Source of the DNA: Cuspidothrix issatschenkoi CHARLIE-1
GTDB lineage: Bacteria; Cyanobacteriota; Cyanobacteriia; Cyanobacteriales; Nostocaceae
Reading direction: 5' to 3'
DNA length: 39,634 nucleotides
NCBI RefSeq assembly: GCF_002934005.1
Contig: NZ_PGEM01000126.1
Span: 1-39,634 of the forward strand
Each line of letters starts with the position of its first letter. Positions within the stretch are counted from its first letter, which is position 1. Shown here piece by piece: positions 9,342 through 19,602 of the stretch. The notes beneath the pieces were generated by a model. The model saw only the letters and a list, made by a program, of their open reading frames with translations, was not told the origin of the DNA and searched no databases. The position numbers were made by a program, and so were the translations under genes.

Positions 9342-10727
9342 CTAGTCAAGGTCAGGCATAAACATTACTGGTTCAGTTTCGCGGTTAATACCCTTCTCAA
9401 AACCACCAGCAGCAGCACGGGCGCGGCCTGCGTGCCACAAGTGACCAATGAGGAAGAAGAATCCTAAAACGAAGTGTGAACAAGCCAACCAGGCGCGAGG
9501 AGACACATAGTTAAAGGAGTTAATTTCCGTAGCAACACCACCCACAGAGTTCAAAGAACCCAGAGGAGCGTGTGTCATGTATTCAGCCGCACGACGAGCT
9601 TGCCAAGGTTGAATATCGTTCTTGATTTTTTCCAAGTCAAGACCGTTAGGACCACGAAGAGGCTCTAACCAAGGACCACGGAAATCCCAGAAGCGCATGG
9701 TTTCACCACCGAAGATGATTTCACCTGTAGGAGAGCGCATCAAGTATTTACCTAGACCTGTAGGCCCTTGAGCAGAACCAACGTTAGCACCTAAGCGTTG
9801 GTCACGAATCAAGAAGGTCAAGGCTTGTGCTTGAGAAGCTTCAGGACCAGTAGGACCGAAAAATTCACTGGGGTAAGCGGTGTTGTTATACCAAACCATG
9901 ACGGAAGCAATAAAGCCCATCAAGGAAAGAGCGCCTAAGCTATAGGAAAGGTAAGCTTCACCAGACCAGATCAAAGCACGACGCGCCCAAGCAAAAGGCT
10001 TGGTGAAGATGTGCCAGATACCACCGGAAATACAAATTAAAGCAATCCAGATATGACCGCCGATAATATCTTCCATATTATCCACGCTAATAATCCAGCC
10101 TTCGCCACCGAAGGGAGCTTTAATCAGATAACCGAAGATGACAGCAGGGTTCAGTGTGGGATTAGTGATAACACGCACGTCACCACCACCTGGAGCCCAG
10201 GTATCATAAACTCCACCGAAGAACATAGCCTTGAGTACCAACAACAACGCACCGCATCCAAGGATGATTAGGTGGAAACCGATGATGTTGGTCATCTTGT
10301 TCTTGTCTTTCCAGTCGTAACCGAAGAAAGAAGAATATTCTTCTAAGGTTTCAGGACCACGAACGGCATGATAAATACCGCCAAAACCGAGAACAGCAGA
10401 AGAAATTAGGTGTAGTACACCAACTACAAAGTAGGGGAAAGTATCGAAAACTTCACCACCGACACCAACGCCCCAACCAAGTGTGGCTAGGTGAGGGAGA
10501 AGAATTAAGCCCTGTTCATACATGGGCTTTTCTGGGATAAAGTGAGCAACTTCAAATAAAGTCATTGCTCCAGCCCAGAAGACAATTAAACCAGCATGGG
10601 CAACGTGTGCGCCAAGTAGTTTACCGGAAAGGTTAATTAAACGCGCGTTTCCAGACCACCAAGCAAAGCCGGTGCTTTCTATATCGCGTCCGCCGCCTAT
10701 AACTGATCTATTAGAGAGCGTTACCAC
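9342..10727 (-). CDS. psbC: Photosystem II CP43 chlorophyll-binding protein
   Basis: CP43, a core antenna of photosystem II with six transmembrane helices that bind chlorophyll a, located in the thylakoid membrane. I place the start at GTG 10727 ([13 protein letters not shown]), giving 461 residues, the family's normal length. The longer open frame from 10805 would add 26 unrelated residues read from psbD. A strong ribosome site, GAGGAGG, precedes this GTG. The lumenal loop block [20 protein letters not shown] carries the Glu and Arg that contact the Mn4Ca cluster. It overlaps psbD by 17 bases, the arrangement known from cyanobacteria and plastids, so the two are co-transcribed. Nothing is missing. 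Confidence 0.96.
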   Translation of the reverse strand: MVTLSNRSVIGGGRDIESTGFAWWSGNARLINLSGKLLGAHVAHAGLIVFWAGAMTLFEVAHFIPEKPMYEQGLILLPHLATLGWGVGVGGEVFDTFPYFVVGVLHLISSAVLGFGGIYHAVRGPETLEEYSSFFGYDWKDKNKMTNIIGFHLIILGCGALLLVLKAMFFGGVYDTWAPGGGDVRVITNPTLNPAVIFGYLIKAPFGGEGWIISVDNMEDIIGGHIWIALICISGGIWHIFTKPFAWARRALIWSGEAYLSYSLGALSLMGFIASVMVWYNNTAYPSEFFGPTGPEASQAQALTFLIRDQRLGANVGSAQGPTGLGKYLMRSPTGEIIFGGETMRFWDFRGPWLEPLRGPNGLDLEKIKNDIQPWQARRAAEYMTHAPLGSLNSVGGVATEINSFNYVSPRAWLACSHFVLGFFFLIGHLWHAGRARAAAGGFEKGINRETEPVMFMPDLD

Positions 10728-11766
10728 GTGGTAGTACCTCCTCTGGGAATACGAACTGTTCGTGGGGTTGGTCTTGAGGAGCCATCCAAGCGCGGATACC
10801 CTCATTCAACAAAATGTTTTTGGTATAGAAAGTTTCAAACTCTGGATCTTCGGCTGCCCGTAATTCTTGGGAAACGAAGTCGTAAGCCCGGAGGTTTAAT
10901 GCTAAACCAACGATACCGACGGCACTCATCCACAAGCCTGTAACAGGTACAAACAACATGAAGAAGTGTAACCAACGTTTGTTGGAGAAAGCAATACCGA
11001 AAATCTGTGACCAGAAACGGTTTGCTGTCACCATGGAGTAGGTTTCTTCAGCTTGGGTGGGGTTGAAGGCGCGGAAGGTGTTGGAAGCTTCACCGTCTTC
11101 AAATAGGGTGTTTTCTACTGTTGCACCGTGAATGGCACAAAGTAACGCACCACCTAAGATTCCCGCTACGCCCATCATGTGGAAGGGGTTGAGAGTCCAG
11201 TTGTGGAAACCTTGTAAGAACAATAGGAAACGGAAGATTGCGGCTACTCCAAAGCTGGGTGCAAAGAACCAGCTAGATTGTCCTAAAGGATACATCAGGA
11301 AAACACTGACGAATACAGCGATAGGACCGGAGAAAGCGAGGGCGTTATAGGGACGTAAGCCGACTAACCGTGCTACTTCAAATTGACGTAACATGAAGCC
11401 AATTAAACCGAAAGCACCGTGGAGGGCTACGAAAGGCCATAAACCACCCAGTTGACACCAACGGGTGAAGTCACCTTGAGCTTCAGGACCCCAGAGGAAC
11501 AACAGGGAATGTCCCATGCTGTCTGCGGGTGTAGATACTGCAACTGTTAAAAAGTTAGCTCCTTCTAAGTAGGAGGAGGCTAGTCCGTGGGTGTACCAGG
11601 AGGTGACGAAGGTTGTACCGGTTAACCAACCGCCCAACGCAAGGAAGGCACAGGGGAATAATAATATTCCTGACCAACCTACGAATACGAAGCGATCGCG
11701 CTTTAACCAGTCGTCTAGTACGTCAAACCACCCTCTACTGGGGGCGCGTCCAACTGCGATGGTCAT
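10711..11766 (-). CDS. psbD: Photosystem II D2 reaction-centre protein
   Basis: D2, the partner of D1 in the photosystem II reaction centre, with five transmembrane helices; it binds P680 chlorophyll, pheophytin and quinone QA. The 351 residues match the family length. Visible signatures include [32 protein letters not shown] in pieces (chlorophyll/iron histidines) and the C-terminal [12 protein letters not shown]-like block. Start ATG 11766, preceded by a GAGGA-type ribosome site about 10 bases away. First gene of the psbD-psbC transcript. Cyanobacteria often have two psbD genes; this one, linked to psbC, corresponds to the psbDI type. Confidence 0.97.
   Translation of the reverse strand: MTIAVGRAPSRGWFDVLDDWLKRDRFVFVGWSGILLFPCAFLALGGWLTGTTFVTSWYTHGLASSYLEGANFLTVAVSTPADSMGHSLLFLWGPEAQGDFTRWCQLGGLWPFVALHGAFGLIGFMLRQFEVARLVGLRPYNALAFSGPIAVFVSVFLMYPLGQSSWFFAPSFGVAAIFRFLLFLQGFHNWTLNPFHMMGVAGILGGALLCAIHGATVENTLFEDGEASNTFRAFNPTQAEETYSMVTANRFWSQIFGIAFSNKRWLHFFMLFVPVTGLWMSAVGIVGLALNLRAYDFVSQELRAAEDPEFETFYTKNILLNEGIRAWMAPQDQPHEQFVFPEEVLPRGNAL
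10736..10742 (-). promoter_or_regulatory. Ribosome site that sets the psbC GTG start
   Basis: On the minus strand AGGAGGT (part of GAGGAGG) lies within the psbD coding sequence, 8 bases before GTG 10727. It supports the internal GTG rather than the longer in-frame ATG as the psbC start. Confidence 0.8.
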
Positions 11767-12284
11767 TTAACTAAAATCCTCGGTTTTTTACTAAAATTGC
11801 AACGTTTTTTAGGCAGTTTTTCAACGGTTTTACCGATTTATGGCAACTGCCATGAGGAATTCAACGTTTTTTACAAACTTAGCAGCCGTTTAGAAGCTTA
11901 GTTTGTGAGAGTTGACTACTTGAGAAAGTGATCATTTCCCAGAATTATTGCATGACTAGCCACCATTATCTAATCATCTAGATTATGGTAACGTAATCAT
12001 TCTTAACTTATCACATTCCGCAGAATTTGCGCTGGATACAGGCAAAGGAATTAAATATTCAGTATCTTCAATTCTATTGATATCAGAATTTTAACAATTT
12101 GACACAAGTTTTCTCAGAAATCTTTTTCAGAACTTCAGGAGTCATAGGGGAGCAGGGGAGCAGGGCGCAGGGGAAGAATTTTTCTTCTTTCTTCTTGTTC
12201 CTGAACTCCTGCCTGTTCCCTTGATAACTTGCAATGTAGACTGCTTCAGTGGCAGACTTGAGAAAGATAGTCCAAGGTAGTTTA
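11767..12284. other. Divergent intergenic region psbD / ycf4
   Basis: It must hold the psbD promoter and leader (minus) and the ycf4 promoter (plus). A 6-base inverted repeat with a two-base centre (ATGGCA/TGCCAT, 11840-11853) lies in the psbD leader. A GGGGAGCA tandem repeat occurs at about 12147-12175. No promoter boxes can be assigned with confidence. Confidence 0.5.
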
Positions 12285-12854
12285 ATGACGGTATCAACAG
12301 CGATTAACAAAAGCGAAAACCTTCTTTATCAAAAAGTTCTCGGTTCACGTCGGTTTAGCAACTACTGGTGGGCAAGTATTGTTACTATGGGAGCCAGTGG
12401 TTTTTTCTTAGCTAGTCTTTCTAGTTATCTCAAAGTTAATTTACTCATAGTTACTGATCCAACACAACTGATATTTGTCCCTCAAGGATTGGTGATGGGA
12501 TTATACGGAAGTGCTGGATTACTATTAGCGACATATTTGTGGCTAGTGGTTTTATGGGATGTAGGCGGTGGCTATAATGAGTTCAATGGGGAAACGGGAA
12601 AGTTCAAAATTTTTCGTTGGGGTTTTCCAGGCAAAAACCGCAGAATCGAAATTGAAGGACGTATCCAAGAGGTACAATCTGTACGTATTGTGATTAAAGA
12701 AGGTCTTAATCCTCAACGCGCTTTGTATCTCCGGGTGAAGGGAAGACGGGATATTCCACTTACAAGAGTGGGTCAACCCTTATCTTTGGCAGACCTGGAA
12801 ACTCAGGGCGCGCAATTAGCTCGTTTTTTAGGAGTATCCTTAGAAGGACTCTAA
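12285..12854 (+). CDS. ycf4: Photosystem I assembly protein Ycf4
   Basis: Ycf4 is a thylakoid protein that assists photosystem I assembly. Starting at ATG 12285 (MTVSTAINKSENLLYQKV) gives 189 residues, close to the usual 185-188; a GTG 36 bases upstream would lengthen it, but the ATG has an AAGGT ribosome site. Two transmembrane helices (about residues 26-48 and 65-88) precede a soluble domain with the family's RIQEVQSVR and RRDIPLTRVGQPLSL blocks. It is read divergently from psbD, a photosystem II gene. Confidence 0.95.
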   Translation: MTVSTAINKSENLLYQKVLGSRRFSNYWWASIVTMGASGFFLASLSSYLKVNLLIVTDPTQLIFVPQGLVMGLYGSAGLLLATYLWLVVLWDVGGGYNEFNGETGKFKIFRWGFPGKNRRIEIEGRIQEVQSVRIVIKEGLNPQRALYLRVKGRRDIPLTRVGQPLSLADLETQGAQLARFLGVSLEGL

Positions 12855-12945
12855 AGATTTTGGATTTTGGATTTTGAATTGTTGATGAATCAATACTTTC
12901 AAACTCTAAATTCCATTAATCTACAAGATCAAGATACTTTGGTTA

Positions 12946-13752
12946 ATGCAGTTACTAACAATGCGGTTAAAATTTCCACAAGTTTTTGCAGTTCTCTTGA
13001 TCATTGGTGCTTTGACTTTAGGCGGATGTACAAGTAATATAGCCTCTTCTAGTGCCTCTTCTACGGCAACAGCTACCTCTGAAACAACTACCAATGCTAC
13101 TACTAGCACAACAACAGTATCAGAAACTATTAGTGAGAGTATTCCTGGAATGAAAGATTTTCCACGTTTGGAAGGTAAAGCTACTGTCGTAATGACTGTC
13201 AACGGTTCACCAATTACGATTGAATTAGATGGTGCAAATGCCCCAATTACTGCTGGTAATTTTGTGGATTTGGTACAAAAAGGTGTTTATGATGGCCTAG
13301 TGTTCCATCGTGTTGTCCGTGATCCTCAACCTTTTGTAGTTCAAGGTGGTGATCCTCAAGGTAAAGATCCCAAATTCCCGGCAGCTAGACTGGGAACAGG
13401 TGGTTTTATTGATCCTAAAACTGGGAATGAGCGCCGTATACCTTTAGAGATTAAACCACAGGGAGAAAAAGACCCTATTTATAGCAAAACTTTTGAGGAA
13501 GCAAGAATTGGTAAACCGCCTGAGTTAAAGCATAAACAAGGGGCGATCGCTATGGCCAGATCACAAATGCCTGATTCCGCTTCTTCTCAATTCTACTTCG
13601 CTTTGGCAGATTTATCATTTTTAGATGGTAACTATGCTGTGTTTGGCTATGTTACCCAAGGTTTTGACGTAGTTAATAAAATTCAACAAGGCGATAAGAT
13701 TGATTCTGCCAAAGTAACTCAAGGTGCAGAAAACCTCAAAACTCCTCAGTAG
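12946..13752 (+). CDS. Lipoprotein cyclophilin-type peptidyl-prolyl isomerase
   Basis: A 268-residue secreted PPIase. The N-terminus has a signal peptide ending in lipobox LTLGGC, so it is probably lipid-anchored on the periplasmic or lumenal side. A Ser/Thr-rich linker (about residues 30-65) follows, then the cyclophilin domain: [19 protein letters not shown] and the catalytic region [11 protein letters not shown] with [12 protein letters not shown]. Met6 (ATG 12961) is an equally good start and puts the signal peptide nearer the terminus. Related cyanobacterial proteins include the lumenal cyclophilins associated with photosystems; such a link is only suggested here by the neighbourhood. 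Confidence 0.88.
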   Translation: MQLLTMRLKFPQVFAVLLIIGALTLGGCTSNIASSSASSTATATSETTTNATTSTTTVSETISESIPGMKDFPRLEGKATVVMTVNGSPITIELDGANAPITAGNFVDLVQKGVYDGLVFHRVVRDPQPFVVQGGDPQGKDPKFPAARLGTGGFIDPKTGNERRIPLEIKPQGEKDPIYSKTFEEARIGKPPELKHKQGAIAMARSQMPDSASSQFYFALADLSFLDGNYAVFGYVTQGFDVVNKIQQGDKIDSAKVTQGAENLKTPQ

Positions 13753-13805
13753 TTAGTTATTTGTCAGTGGTCAGTTGTCAGTTGCATTAGTAATTGATAA
13801 TTGAC
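13753..13805. repeat. Short tandem repeats (CAGTTGT type)
   Basis: Repeats of GTCAGTGGTCAGTTGTCAGT in tandem; the type matches the short tandemly repeated heptamers typical of heterocystous cyanobacteria. Confidence 0.6.
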
Positions 13806-13848
13806 TTCTGCATAAGTATCAAACTCTAAAATATAGAATGTAAAATTG

Positions 13849-14985
13849 GTGAGAGTTGTTGTTACTGGTATTGGGTTAGTTTCCGCTTTAGGCAAAAGTT
13901 TAAAACAGAGTTGGCAAAATTTACTAATTGGTAACACTGGAATTCAATTACATCAACCTTTTCCTGAATTGGGAATAATTCCTTTAGGATTAATTGGTGA
14001 ACAACCTGCCGCCTTAAGTAAATTGACAGAAATAATTATTGCTTCAGCTTTGCAAGATGCTCAATTAATACCACCTTTATGTGATTGTGCAGTAGTAATT
14101 GGTTCTAGCCGCAGTTATCAAGCCTCTTGTGAAACAATGGCGCGTAATATACACAATCAAGCACCAAAATTAAATTTAGATAATTGGTTAAATACTCTAC
14201 CACAGATGAATGCGATCGCTGTCGCCAGACAAATTGGATCGACGGCGGCAGTTTTAGCACCCATGGCCGCCTGTGCAACAGGAATTTGGGCGATTTCCCA
14301 AGCTACCATGTTAATTCAATCAGGGCAATATCAACGAGTTATTACAGGTGCAGTAGAAGCACCTATTACACCCCTTACTATAGCTGGATTTAAGCAAATG
14401 GGAGCCTTAGCTAAAACAGGTGCTTATCCCTTTGATTTACACAGGGAAGGGTTAGTACTCGGTGAAGGTGGTGCTGTGTTTATTCTTGAATCTGCGGAGT
14501 TAGCAACCCAACGCCAAGCTAAAATTTATGGAGAAATATTAGGTTTTGGCTTGACAGCAGACGCATATCATGGAACTTCACCACAACCAGAAGGGAAAAG
14601 TGCGATCACCGCAATTAAGCAATGTTTAGAACGTAGTTATATTAAACCTACAGATATAGACTACATTCATACTCATGGTACAGCCACTCAAATAAATGAC
14701 AGCACAGAAAGCAAAATTATCCAACAGTTATTTCCCCAAACCCTGGCATTGAGTTCAACCAAAGGTAGCACAGGCCACACATTAGGCGCATCCGGTGCTT
14801 TAGGTGTCGCTTTTTCTCTCATGGCATTACAGCAACAAATTTTACCCCCTTGCGTAGGACTGCAACAACCAGAGTTTGATTTAAACTTCATCACATCAGC
14901 ACAACAGAGCAAAATTCAACAAGTATTATGTTGTAGTTTTGGGTTTGGTGGACAAAATGCTGTCATGGCTTTAAAAGCATATTGA
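13849..14985 (+). CDS. FabF-like beta-ketoacyl-ACP synthase
   Basis: A thiolase-fold condensing enzyme of about 378 residues. The active-site cysteine is in MAACATGIWAIS (about residue 141) and the two histidines in HTHGTATQ and GSTGHTLGASG, so the Cys-His-His triad of KAS I/II enzymes is intact. It is shorter than FabF (about 412), with a reduced N-terminal half, so it is probably a second paralogue serving a special acyl chain rather than the housekeeping enzyme. Start is GTG 13849 or TTG 13846; no ATG is available. It stands alone, after a cluster of 7-base repeats, with no acyl carrier protein gene nearby. Confidence 0.85.
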   Translation: MRVVVTGIGLVSALGKSLKQSWQNLLIGNTGIQLHQPFPELGIIPLGLIGEQPAALSKLTEIIIASALQDAQLIPPLCDCAVVIGSSRSYQASCETMARNIHNQAPKLNLDNWLNTLPQMNAIAVARQIGSTAAVLAPMAACATGIWAISQATMLIQSGQYQRVITGAVEAPITPLTIAGFKQMGALAKTGAYPFDLHREGLVLGEGGAVFILESAELATQRQAKIYGEILGFGLTADAYHGTSPQPEGKSAITAIKQCLERSYIKPTDIDYIHTHGTATQINDSTESKIIQQLFPQTLALSSTKGSTGHTLGASGALGVAFSLMALQQQILPPCVGLQQPEFDLNFITSAQQSKIQQVLCCSFGFGGQNAVMALKAY

Positions 14986-15141
14986 AAACTCTATTTTGAT
15001 GGCAAGGAAAAATAAAAAATTGCCCCTTTATTTATCTCTCCCTTTGCCCTTTGATATCTAATTCTATACAACTGCATATCAATTTAGTATTAATATTGAT
15101 AGATTACCTAAACCCTAAATTGTGAATTATTACTATAATAT

Positions 15142-15963
15142 ATGAAAGAATTTGCACTTCTTAAAAACTTATATTCTCAAGACTTAGAAACCAGAAAAAA
15201 CTGGTATTCCCAAGTGGCAGAAGTCTATGATAAATTTCGACCACCCTACCCCCAAGAAATTATTAATAGTGCTATAAAAATAGCTAAACTTCCCACCAAT
15301 GCTAATATTCTAGAATTAGGTTCTGGACCAGGAAACGCGACTTTACATTTTGCTAAGTTAGGTTTTTCGATCACCTGTCTAGAACCAAGTTTAGCATCTT
15401 GTAATTTAGCGAGAAAAAATTGTGCTATCTATCCCCAAATAGAAATTCAACAAACCACTTTTGAAGAATGGGAATTAAAACCAGAAAAATTTCATGCTGT
15501 ATTAGCAGCAAACTCTTTTCATTGGATAAACCCTGAATTTGGTAATCTTAAAATTTCTCAAGCTTTACGTAACAATGGGGTTTTAATTTTGCTGTGGAAT
15601 ATGACTCCTCAACCAGAATATCAAGTTTATCAAAGTTTTCAGAAAATTTATCAAAAATATGCTTCTTCCTTAGATAGATATGAAAATATAGAAACCCAAA
15701 AAGAAATAGTTCAAGTTTTAGGACAAGAAGCAATTGATTCAGGTAAGTTCAAAAATCTAGTATCTCAACACGTTGTCTGTCAACTCAATTATACTCCTGA
15801 TGATTTTTTATTACTTTTAAGCACTTACACACCCTACTTAAAATTAGATACCAAAACTAGAACTGGTTTATTTAGAGAACTACGTCAAAAGATTGCCGAT
15901 GACCATCGAGAAAATATACAAATTACCTATATATCAGCTTGTCAAGTTATGGCAAAATGTTAA
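15142..15963 (+). CDS. SAM-dependent class I methyltransferase
   Basis: A 273-residue Rossmann-fold methyltransferase. Motif I is ILELGSGPGNATLHF (about residues 56-70), motif II CLEPS with the acidic ribose-binding residue, and the motif IV region is AVLAANSFHWI. The substrate cannot be told. The next gene, on the same strand 28 bases on, encodes a saccharopine-dehydrogenase-like protein, which suggests a small two-gene unit. Confidence 0.85.
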   Translation: MKEFALLKNLYSQDLETRKNWYSQVAEVYDKFRPPYPQEIINSAIKIAKLPTNANILELGSGPGNATLHFAKLGFSITCLEPSLASCNLARKNCAIYPQIEIQQTTFEEWELKPEKFHAVLAANSFHWINPEFGNLKISQALRNNGVLILLWNMTPQPEYQVYQSFQKIYQKYASSLDRYENIETQKEIVQVLGQEAIDSGKFKNLVSQHVVCQLNYTPDDFLLLLSTYTPYLKLDTKTRTGLFRELRQKIADDHRENIQITYISACQVMAKC

Positions 15964-15991
15964 ATCAATTTACAATTAACAACTTAACATT

Positions 15992-17101
15992 ATGAAAAAT
16001 CATGTTTTAATTATCGGAGGACGAGGCAGAATTGGTAGTAGTGTAGCTAAGGACCTATTACAACATACCCAAGCCACAATTACTATCACTGGACGTTCTC
16101 CAGAAATTAATAATTTTTCCGCAGAAGAAAGAAGACATTTTTTATTATTAGACTTAGATGATATTGATCATCTCAGAAAAGCCATATCACAATCTGAGTT
16201 AGTTATTCACTGTGCAGGACCTTTCCACTATCGAAATACTAAAGTTTTAGAAATTTGTATTCATGAAGGTGTCAATTATATTGATGTGAGTGATCACCGT
16301 TCCTATAGCCAAAAAGCCTTACAATTCAATTCTCAAGCTATAGATGCTGGAGTAACTGCAATCATTAATGCAGGGATTTTTCCTGGTATTTCTAATAGCT
16401 TAGTTCGTGAGGGAATTGAAAAATTTGATTTGCCAGAAAAGATCCATTTGAGTTATGTTGTTTCTGGTTCTGGTGGTGCAGGAATTACAGTCATGAGGAC
16501 AACTTTTTTAGGATTACAAAACACTTTTAAAGCTTTGATAAATAATGAATGGCAAACAATTAAACCTTATACAGAACGAGAAAATATTGATTTTCCTGCT
16601 CCTTATTATAATCATGGTATTTATTGGTTTGATGTTCCAGAGACTATGACTTTACCAATATCTTTTCCCCAGGTAAAAACAGTTATTACTAAATTTGGAT
16701 CTCATCCTGATTTTTATAATCTTTTAACTTGGATAGCAGCCCATATTTTCCCAAAATCACTAATGCATCAGTCAAACATGATGGAATTTTTATCCCATAT
16801 CAGTCTGAAAATGACAGAAGTTACTAATCTATTTACTGGTGTTGGTGTAGCGATTAGAGCAGAAATAACGGGGAAAATTAATGATCAAACAGCCATTTAC
16901 CGTGTCAATTTAGTTCATGAAAATACTGCCATCGCTGCTGGATTAGGTGTAGGTACTATTGCTAAATTATTACTAGAAAATCAACTTAAATACCCTGGAG
17001 TTGCACCTGTAGAAATAGTATTACCTACCAATTTATTTCGCCAAAATATGCAGCAAAGAAATGTTACAATTGATGCAATTTGGCTGAAAAATCCTGTATG
17101 A
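15992..17101 (+). CDS. Saccharopine dehydrogenase-like NAD(P)-binding protein
   Basis: A 369-residue protein with an N-terminal Rossmann nucleotide-binding motif HVLIIGGRGRIGSSVA and the family signature VIHCAGPFHY...INAGIFPGISN. The family includes lysine-pathway reductases and many uncharacterised membrane-associated oxidoreductases, so the true substrate is unknown. It directly follows the methyltransferase, and the pair may act on the same small molecule; that is inference. Confidence 0.8.
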   Translation: MKNHVLIIGGRGRIGSSVAKDLLQHTQATITITGRSPEINNFSAEERRHFLLLDLDDIDHLRKAISQSELVIHCAGPFHYRNTKVLEICIHEGVNYIDVSDHRSYSQKALQFNSQAIDAGVTAIINAGIFPGISNSLVREGIEKFDLPEKIHLSYVVSGSGGAGITVMRTTFLGLQNTFKALINNEWQTIKPYTERENIDFPAPYYNHGIYWFDVPETMTLPISFPQVKTVITKFGSHPDFYNLLTWIAAHIFPKSLMHQSNMMEFLSHISLKMTEVTNLFTGVGVAIRAEITGKINDQTAIYRVNLVHENTAIAAGLGVGTIAKLLLENQLKYPGVAPVEIVLPTNLFRQNMQQRNVTIDAIWLKNPV

Positions 17102-17203
17102 TTTTGGCAATATTACGTTATAAATTATCAAACCTGATCCAATAATTATCTAAACCCCTCTTTCCTTCCTGGTTCTTTAATTATACAAAAATAATTTACT
17201 GCT

Positions 17204-17698
17204 ATGGAACTATATTTAATTCGTCATGGTATTGCCCAAGAACATCATCCAGAATTAGCAGATGAAAAACGTCAACTTACTCCCCAAGGACGACAGAAAA
17301 CCGAGAAAGTAGCTCAGAGATTGGTAGAACTAGGTTTACACTTCGATTTAATTCTTACCAGTCCCTTAGTTCGGGCTTACCAAACAGCAGAAATACTTAT
17401 TGCCACTGGTCTAAGTTCTCAGTTAGAACAATCTCATTATCTGAGTTTTGAGAGTAATATTTATAGTTGGGTAGAAGAATGGCTTGAACCCAGAAAATAT
17501 GCCCATCAAACTCAATTAGCATTGGTAGGCCATGAACCTAATTTAAGTCATTGGGCAGAAATTCTCCTATGGGGAGAAGCAAAAGACAGCCTTATCCTCA
17601 AAAAAGCAGGTATGATTGGAATAAAAATACCAGATGATGGTTCTCCTGTGGGTCATAGTCAAATGTTTTGGTTGACACCACCAAAGTACCTGCTGTAA
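17204..17698 (+). CDS. sixA: Phosphohistidine phosphatase SixA
   Basis: A 164-residue histidine-phosphatase superfamily protein. The catalytic motif is YLIRHGIAQEHH at the N-terminus (phospho-accepting His in RHG), the second arginine is in LTSPLVRAYQTAE, and the second histidine in LVGHEPNLS. SixA-type enzymes remove phosphate from histidine phosphotransfer domains. Length is typical. Confidence 0.87.
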   Translation: MELYLIRHGIAQEHHPELADEKRQLTPQGRQKTEKVAQRLVELGLHFDLILTSPLVRAYQTAEILIATGLSSQLEQSHYLSFESNIYSWVEEWLEPRKYAHQTQLALVGHEPNLSHWAEILLWGEAKDSLILKKAGMIGIKIPDDGSPVGHSQMFWLTPPKYLL

Positions 17699-17700
17699 TA

Positions 17701-17743
17701 GTTGACTGATATAACTGCATAGAACAGTTGTAATATCAGCAAC
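17701..17743 (+). terminator. Long imperfect hairpin behind sixA
   Basis: GTTG-CTGATAT-ACTG pairs with CAGT-ATATCAG-CAAC in one 43-base hairpin starting 2 bases after the stop codon. There is no strong T run; it probably marks or protects the 3' end of the sixA transcript. Confidence 0.55.
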
Positions 17744-17810
17744 TATTATGGTGAAAATAATCTCTGGTAAGTTAGCGTGAGCAGATATTTTACAAAGTAA
17801 TGGTGTTGCC

Positions 17811-18947
17811 ATGACGGTATGCGAATACAAGCCTGGTTTAGAAGGTATTCCCGCCGCCCAGTCGAGTATTAGTCATGTAGACGGGCAGAAAGGAATTCTA
17901 GAATATCGTGGTATCAGGATTGAGGAATTAGCTCAAAAAAGCACATTCCTGGAAACTGCATATCTCTTAATTTGGGGTGAGTTACCAAATAAGGAACAAC
18001 TGAAAGCATTTGAGGAAGAAGTTCTTACTCACAGACGCATCAAATACCGCATTCGGGACATGATGAAATCCTTTCCTGAAAGTGGTCATCCTATGGATGC
18101 GCTACAAGCTTCTGCTGCTGCTTTAGGTTTATTCTATTCTCGTCGTGACTTACATAATCCAGTCTATATCCGCAATGCGGCTGTTCGGTTAATAGCCACT
18201 ATTCCCACGATGGTAGCAGCCTTCCAGTTAATGCGGCAGGGGAACGATCCGGTTAAACCTAGAGATGATTTAGGTTATGCGGCTAACTTCCTGTATATGC
18301 TCAATGAGAAAGAACCTGATCCTTTAGCTGCGAAAATCTTTGATGTGTGCTTAATACTTCACGTTGAGCATACGATGAACGCTTCTACCTTTAGTGCTAG
18401 AATCACAGCCTCTACCTTAACTGATCCTTATGCTGTGGTTGCCAGTGCAGTAGGGACTCTAGGCGGTCCACTGCATGGCGGCGCAAACGAAGAAGTAATC
18501 CAGATGTTAGAACAAATTGGTTCTGTGGATAATGTTCGTCCTTACGTAGAGGATTTACTGCAACGCAAAGCCAAAATTATGGGTTTTGGGCATCGTGTCT
18601 ACAAAGTTAAAGATCCTCGGGCCACTATCTTACAAAATCTAGTAGAACAGTTGTTCGAGAAATTTGGCTACGATGAATACTATGAAATTGCCCAAGAAAT
18701 GGAACGGGTAGTTTCCGAAAAATTGGGTAGCAAAGGCATCTATCCTAATGTTGACTTTTATTCCGGTTTGGTGTACAGGAAAATGGGAATTCCCACAGAC
18801 TTGTTCACTCCAGTATTTGCGATCGCTCGCGTCGCTGGTTGGTTAGCCCACTGGAAAGAACAACTGGTAGAAAACCGCATTTTCCGTCCGACCCAAATTT
18901 ATAACGGTCGCCATGAAGTCTCTTACACTCCCATTGACGAACGCTAA
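17811..18947 (+). CDS. gltA: Citrate synthase
   Basis: Condenses acetyl-CoA and oxaloacetate to citrate; in cyanobacteria this feeds 2-oxoglutarate for nitrogen assimilation. The 378 residues fit the type II dimer/short form. Catalytic His residues are in VEHTMNASTFSAR and GPLHGGANEEV, substrate contacts in MGFGHRVYKVKDPRA, and the catalytic Asp in YPNVDFYSGL. Start ATG 17811. A likely terminator follows at 19056-19100. The ndh cluster begins 656 bases downstream. Confidence 0.95.
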   Translation: MTVCEYKPGLEGIPAAQSSISHVDGQKGILEYRGIRIEELAQKSTFLETAYLLIWGELPNKEQLKAFEEEVLTHRRIKYRIRDMMKSFPESGHPMDALQASAAALGLFYSRRDLHNPVYIRNAAVRLIATIPTMVAAFQLMRQGNDPVKPRDDLGYAANFLYMLNEKEPDPLAAKIFDVCLILHVEHTMNASTFSARITASTLTDPYAVVASAVGTLGGPLHGGANEEVIQMLEQIGSVDNVRPYVEDLLQRKAKIMGFGHRVYKVKDPRATILQNLVEQLFEKFGYDEYYEIAQEMERVVSEKLGSKGIYPNVDFYSGLVYRKMGIPTDLFTPVFAIARVAGWLAHWKEQLVENRIFRPTQIYNGRHEVSYTPIDER

Positions 18948-19602
18948 CAAACAAACAACATAACTCTGGATTCTAGATTTTGGATCTGCAATTCAAGTCC
19001 TCCAGTGGACAGATTGATAACTGTCATATCTGCCCTTGAGGCAATAAATATCAATGAAAGAACCGTTTCCACATCGGTAACGGTGATTCTTTCTTTGTTT
19101 TGTTTTGTGCAACTACATTAATTGGTAAAATTTATAGCAGAAAACAAGAGTCCAGGGTGAACCCCTTGGTATAATTAGGTTTTAAGGATAAATAATGTCT
19201 TAATGGCATTGTCTAAGGCTATAAAACCTGCCCTTTTAAAGCAAAAAGTTTTTGAAGTGGTGTATAAATCCTCTTCCTGGCTTCTGCCTCCTGCCTCCTT
19301 CAACTCATTTACCTACTTATCAATCATCAATTCCTAATCCCAACCATAAGTAGAAGTTGTCTCTAGGGTTTTATGGCAAAAACCATCCAACGATATACTA
19401 AACATGGGAATTGTCAATAAATCTACAATTGGACATCATCTCACCAGAGATTATTACAAAAGATGAACATTGGGAATTTTCGGCACAAGCCCCTTCAGGG
19501 CGGAATTAATCCAAAATCCCCAATCTCTACCCTAAAGTGTGGAGTAAATCCAAAATCCAAAATCGTAAATCCAAAATCTATTGACCTTTCATAGCAGCAA
19601 AC
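18948..19602. other. Gene-free stretch between gltA and ndhA
   Basis: It holds the gltA terminator (19056-19100), CTGCCTC tandem repeats (about 19277-19300) and AAATCCA heptamer repeats (about 19505-19580) just ahead of ndhA. A GCCCC...GGGGC-like hairpin lies near 19490-19505. The ndh promoter must be here but no clear box pair is seen. Confidence 0.55.
19056..19100 (+). terminator. Terminator of gltA
   Basis: The stem AAAGAA-ACCGTT pairs with AACGGT-(TGA)-TTCTTT, followed by a T-rich run (TTTGTTTTGTTTTG). Confidence 0.7.

Noticed and set aside
10728-10805. Longer psbC frame starting at ATG 10805
   Set aside because: The 26 extra residues are psbD read in another frame; the GTG at 10727 has the strong ribosome site and gives the normal CP43 length.
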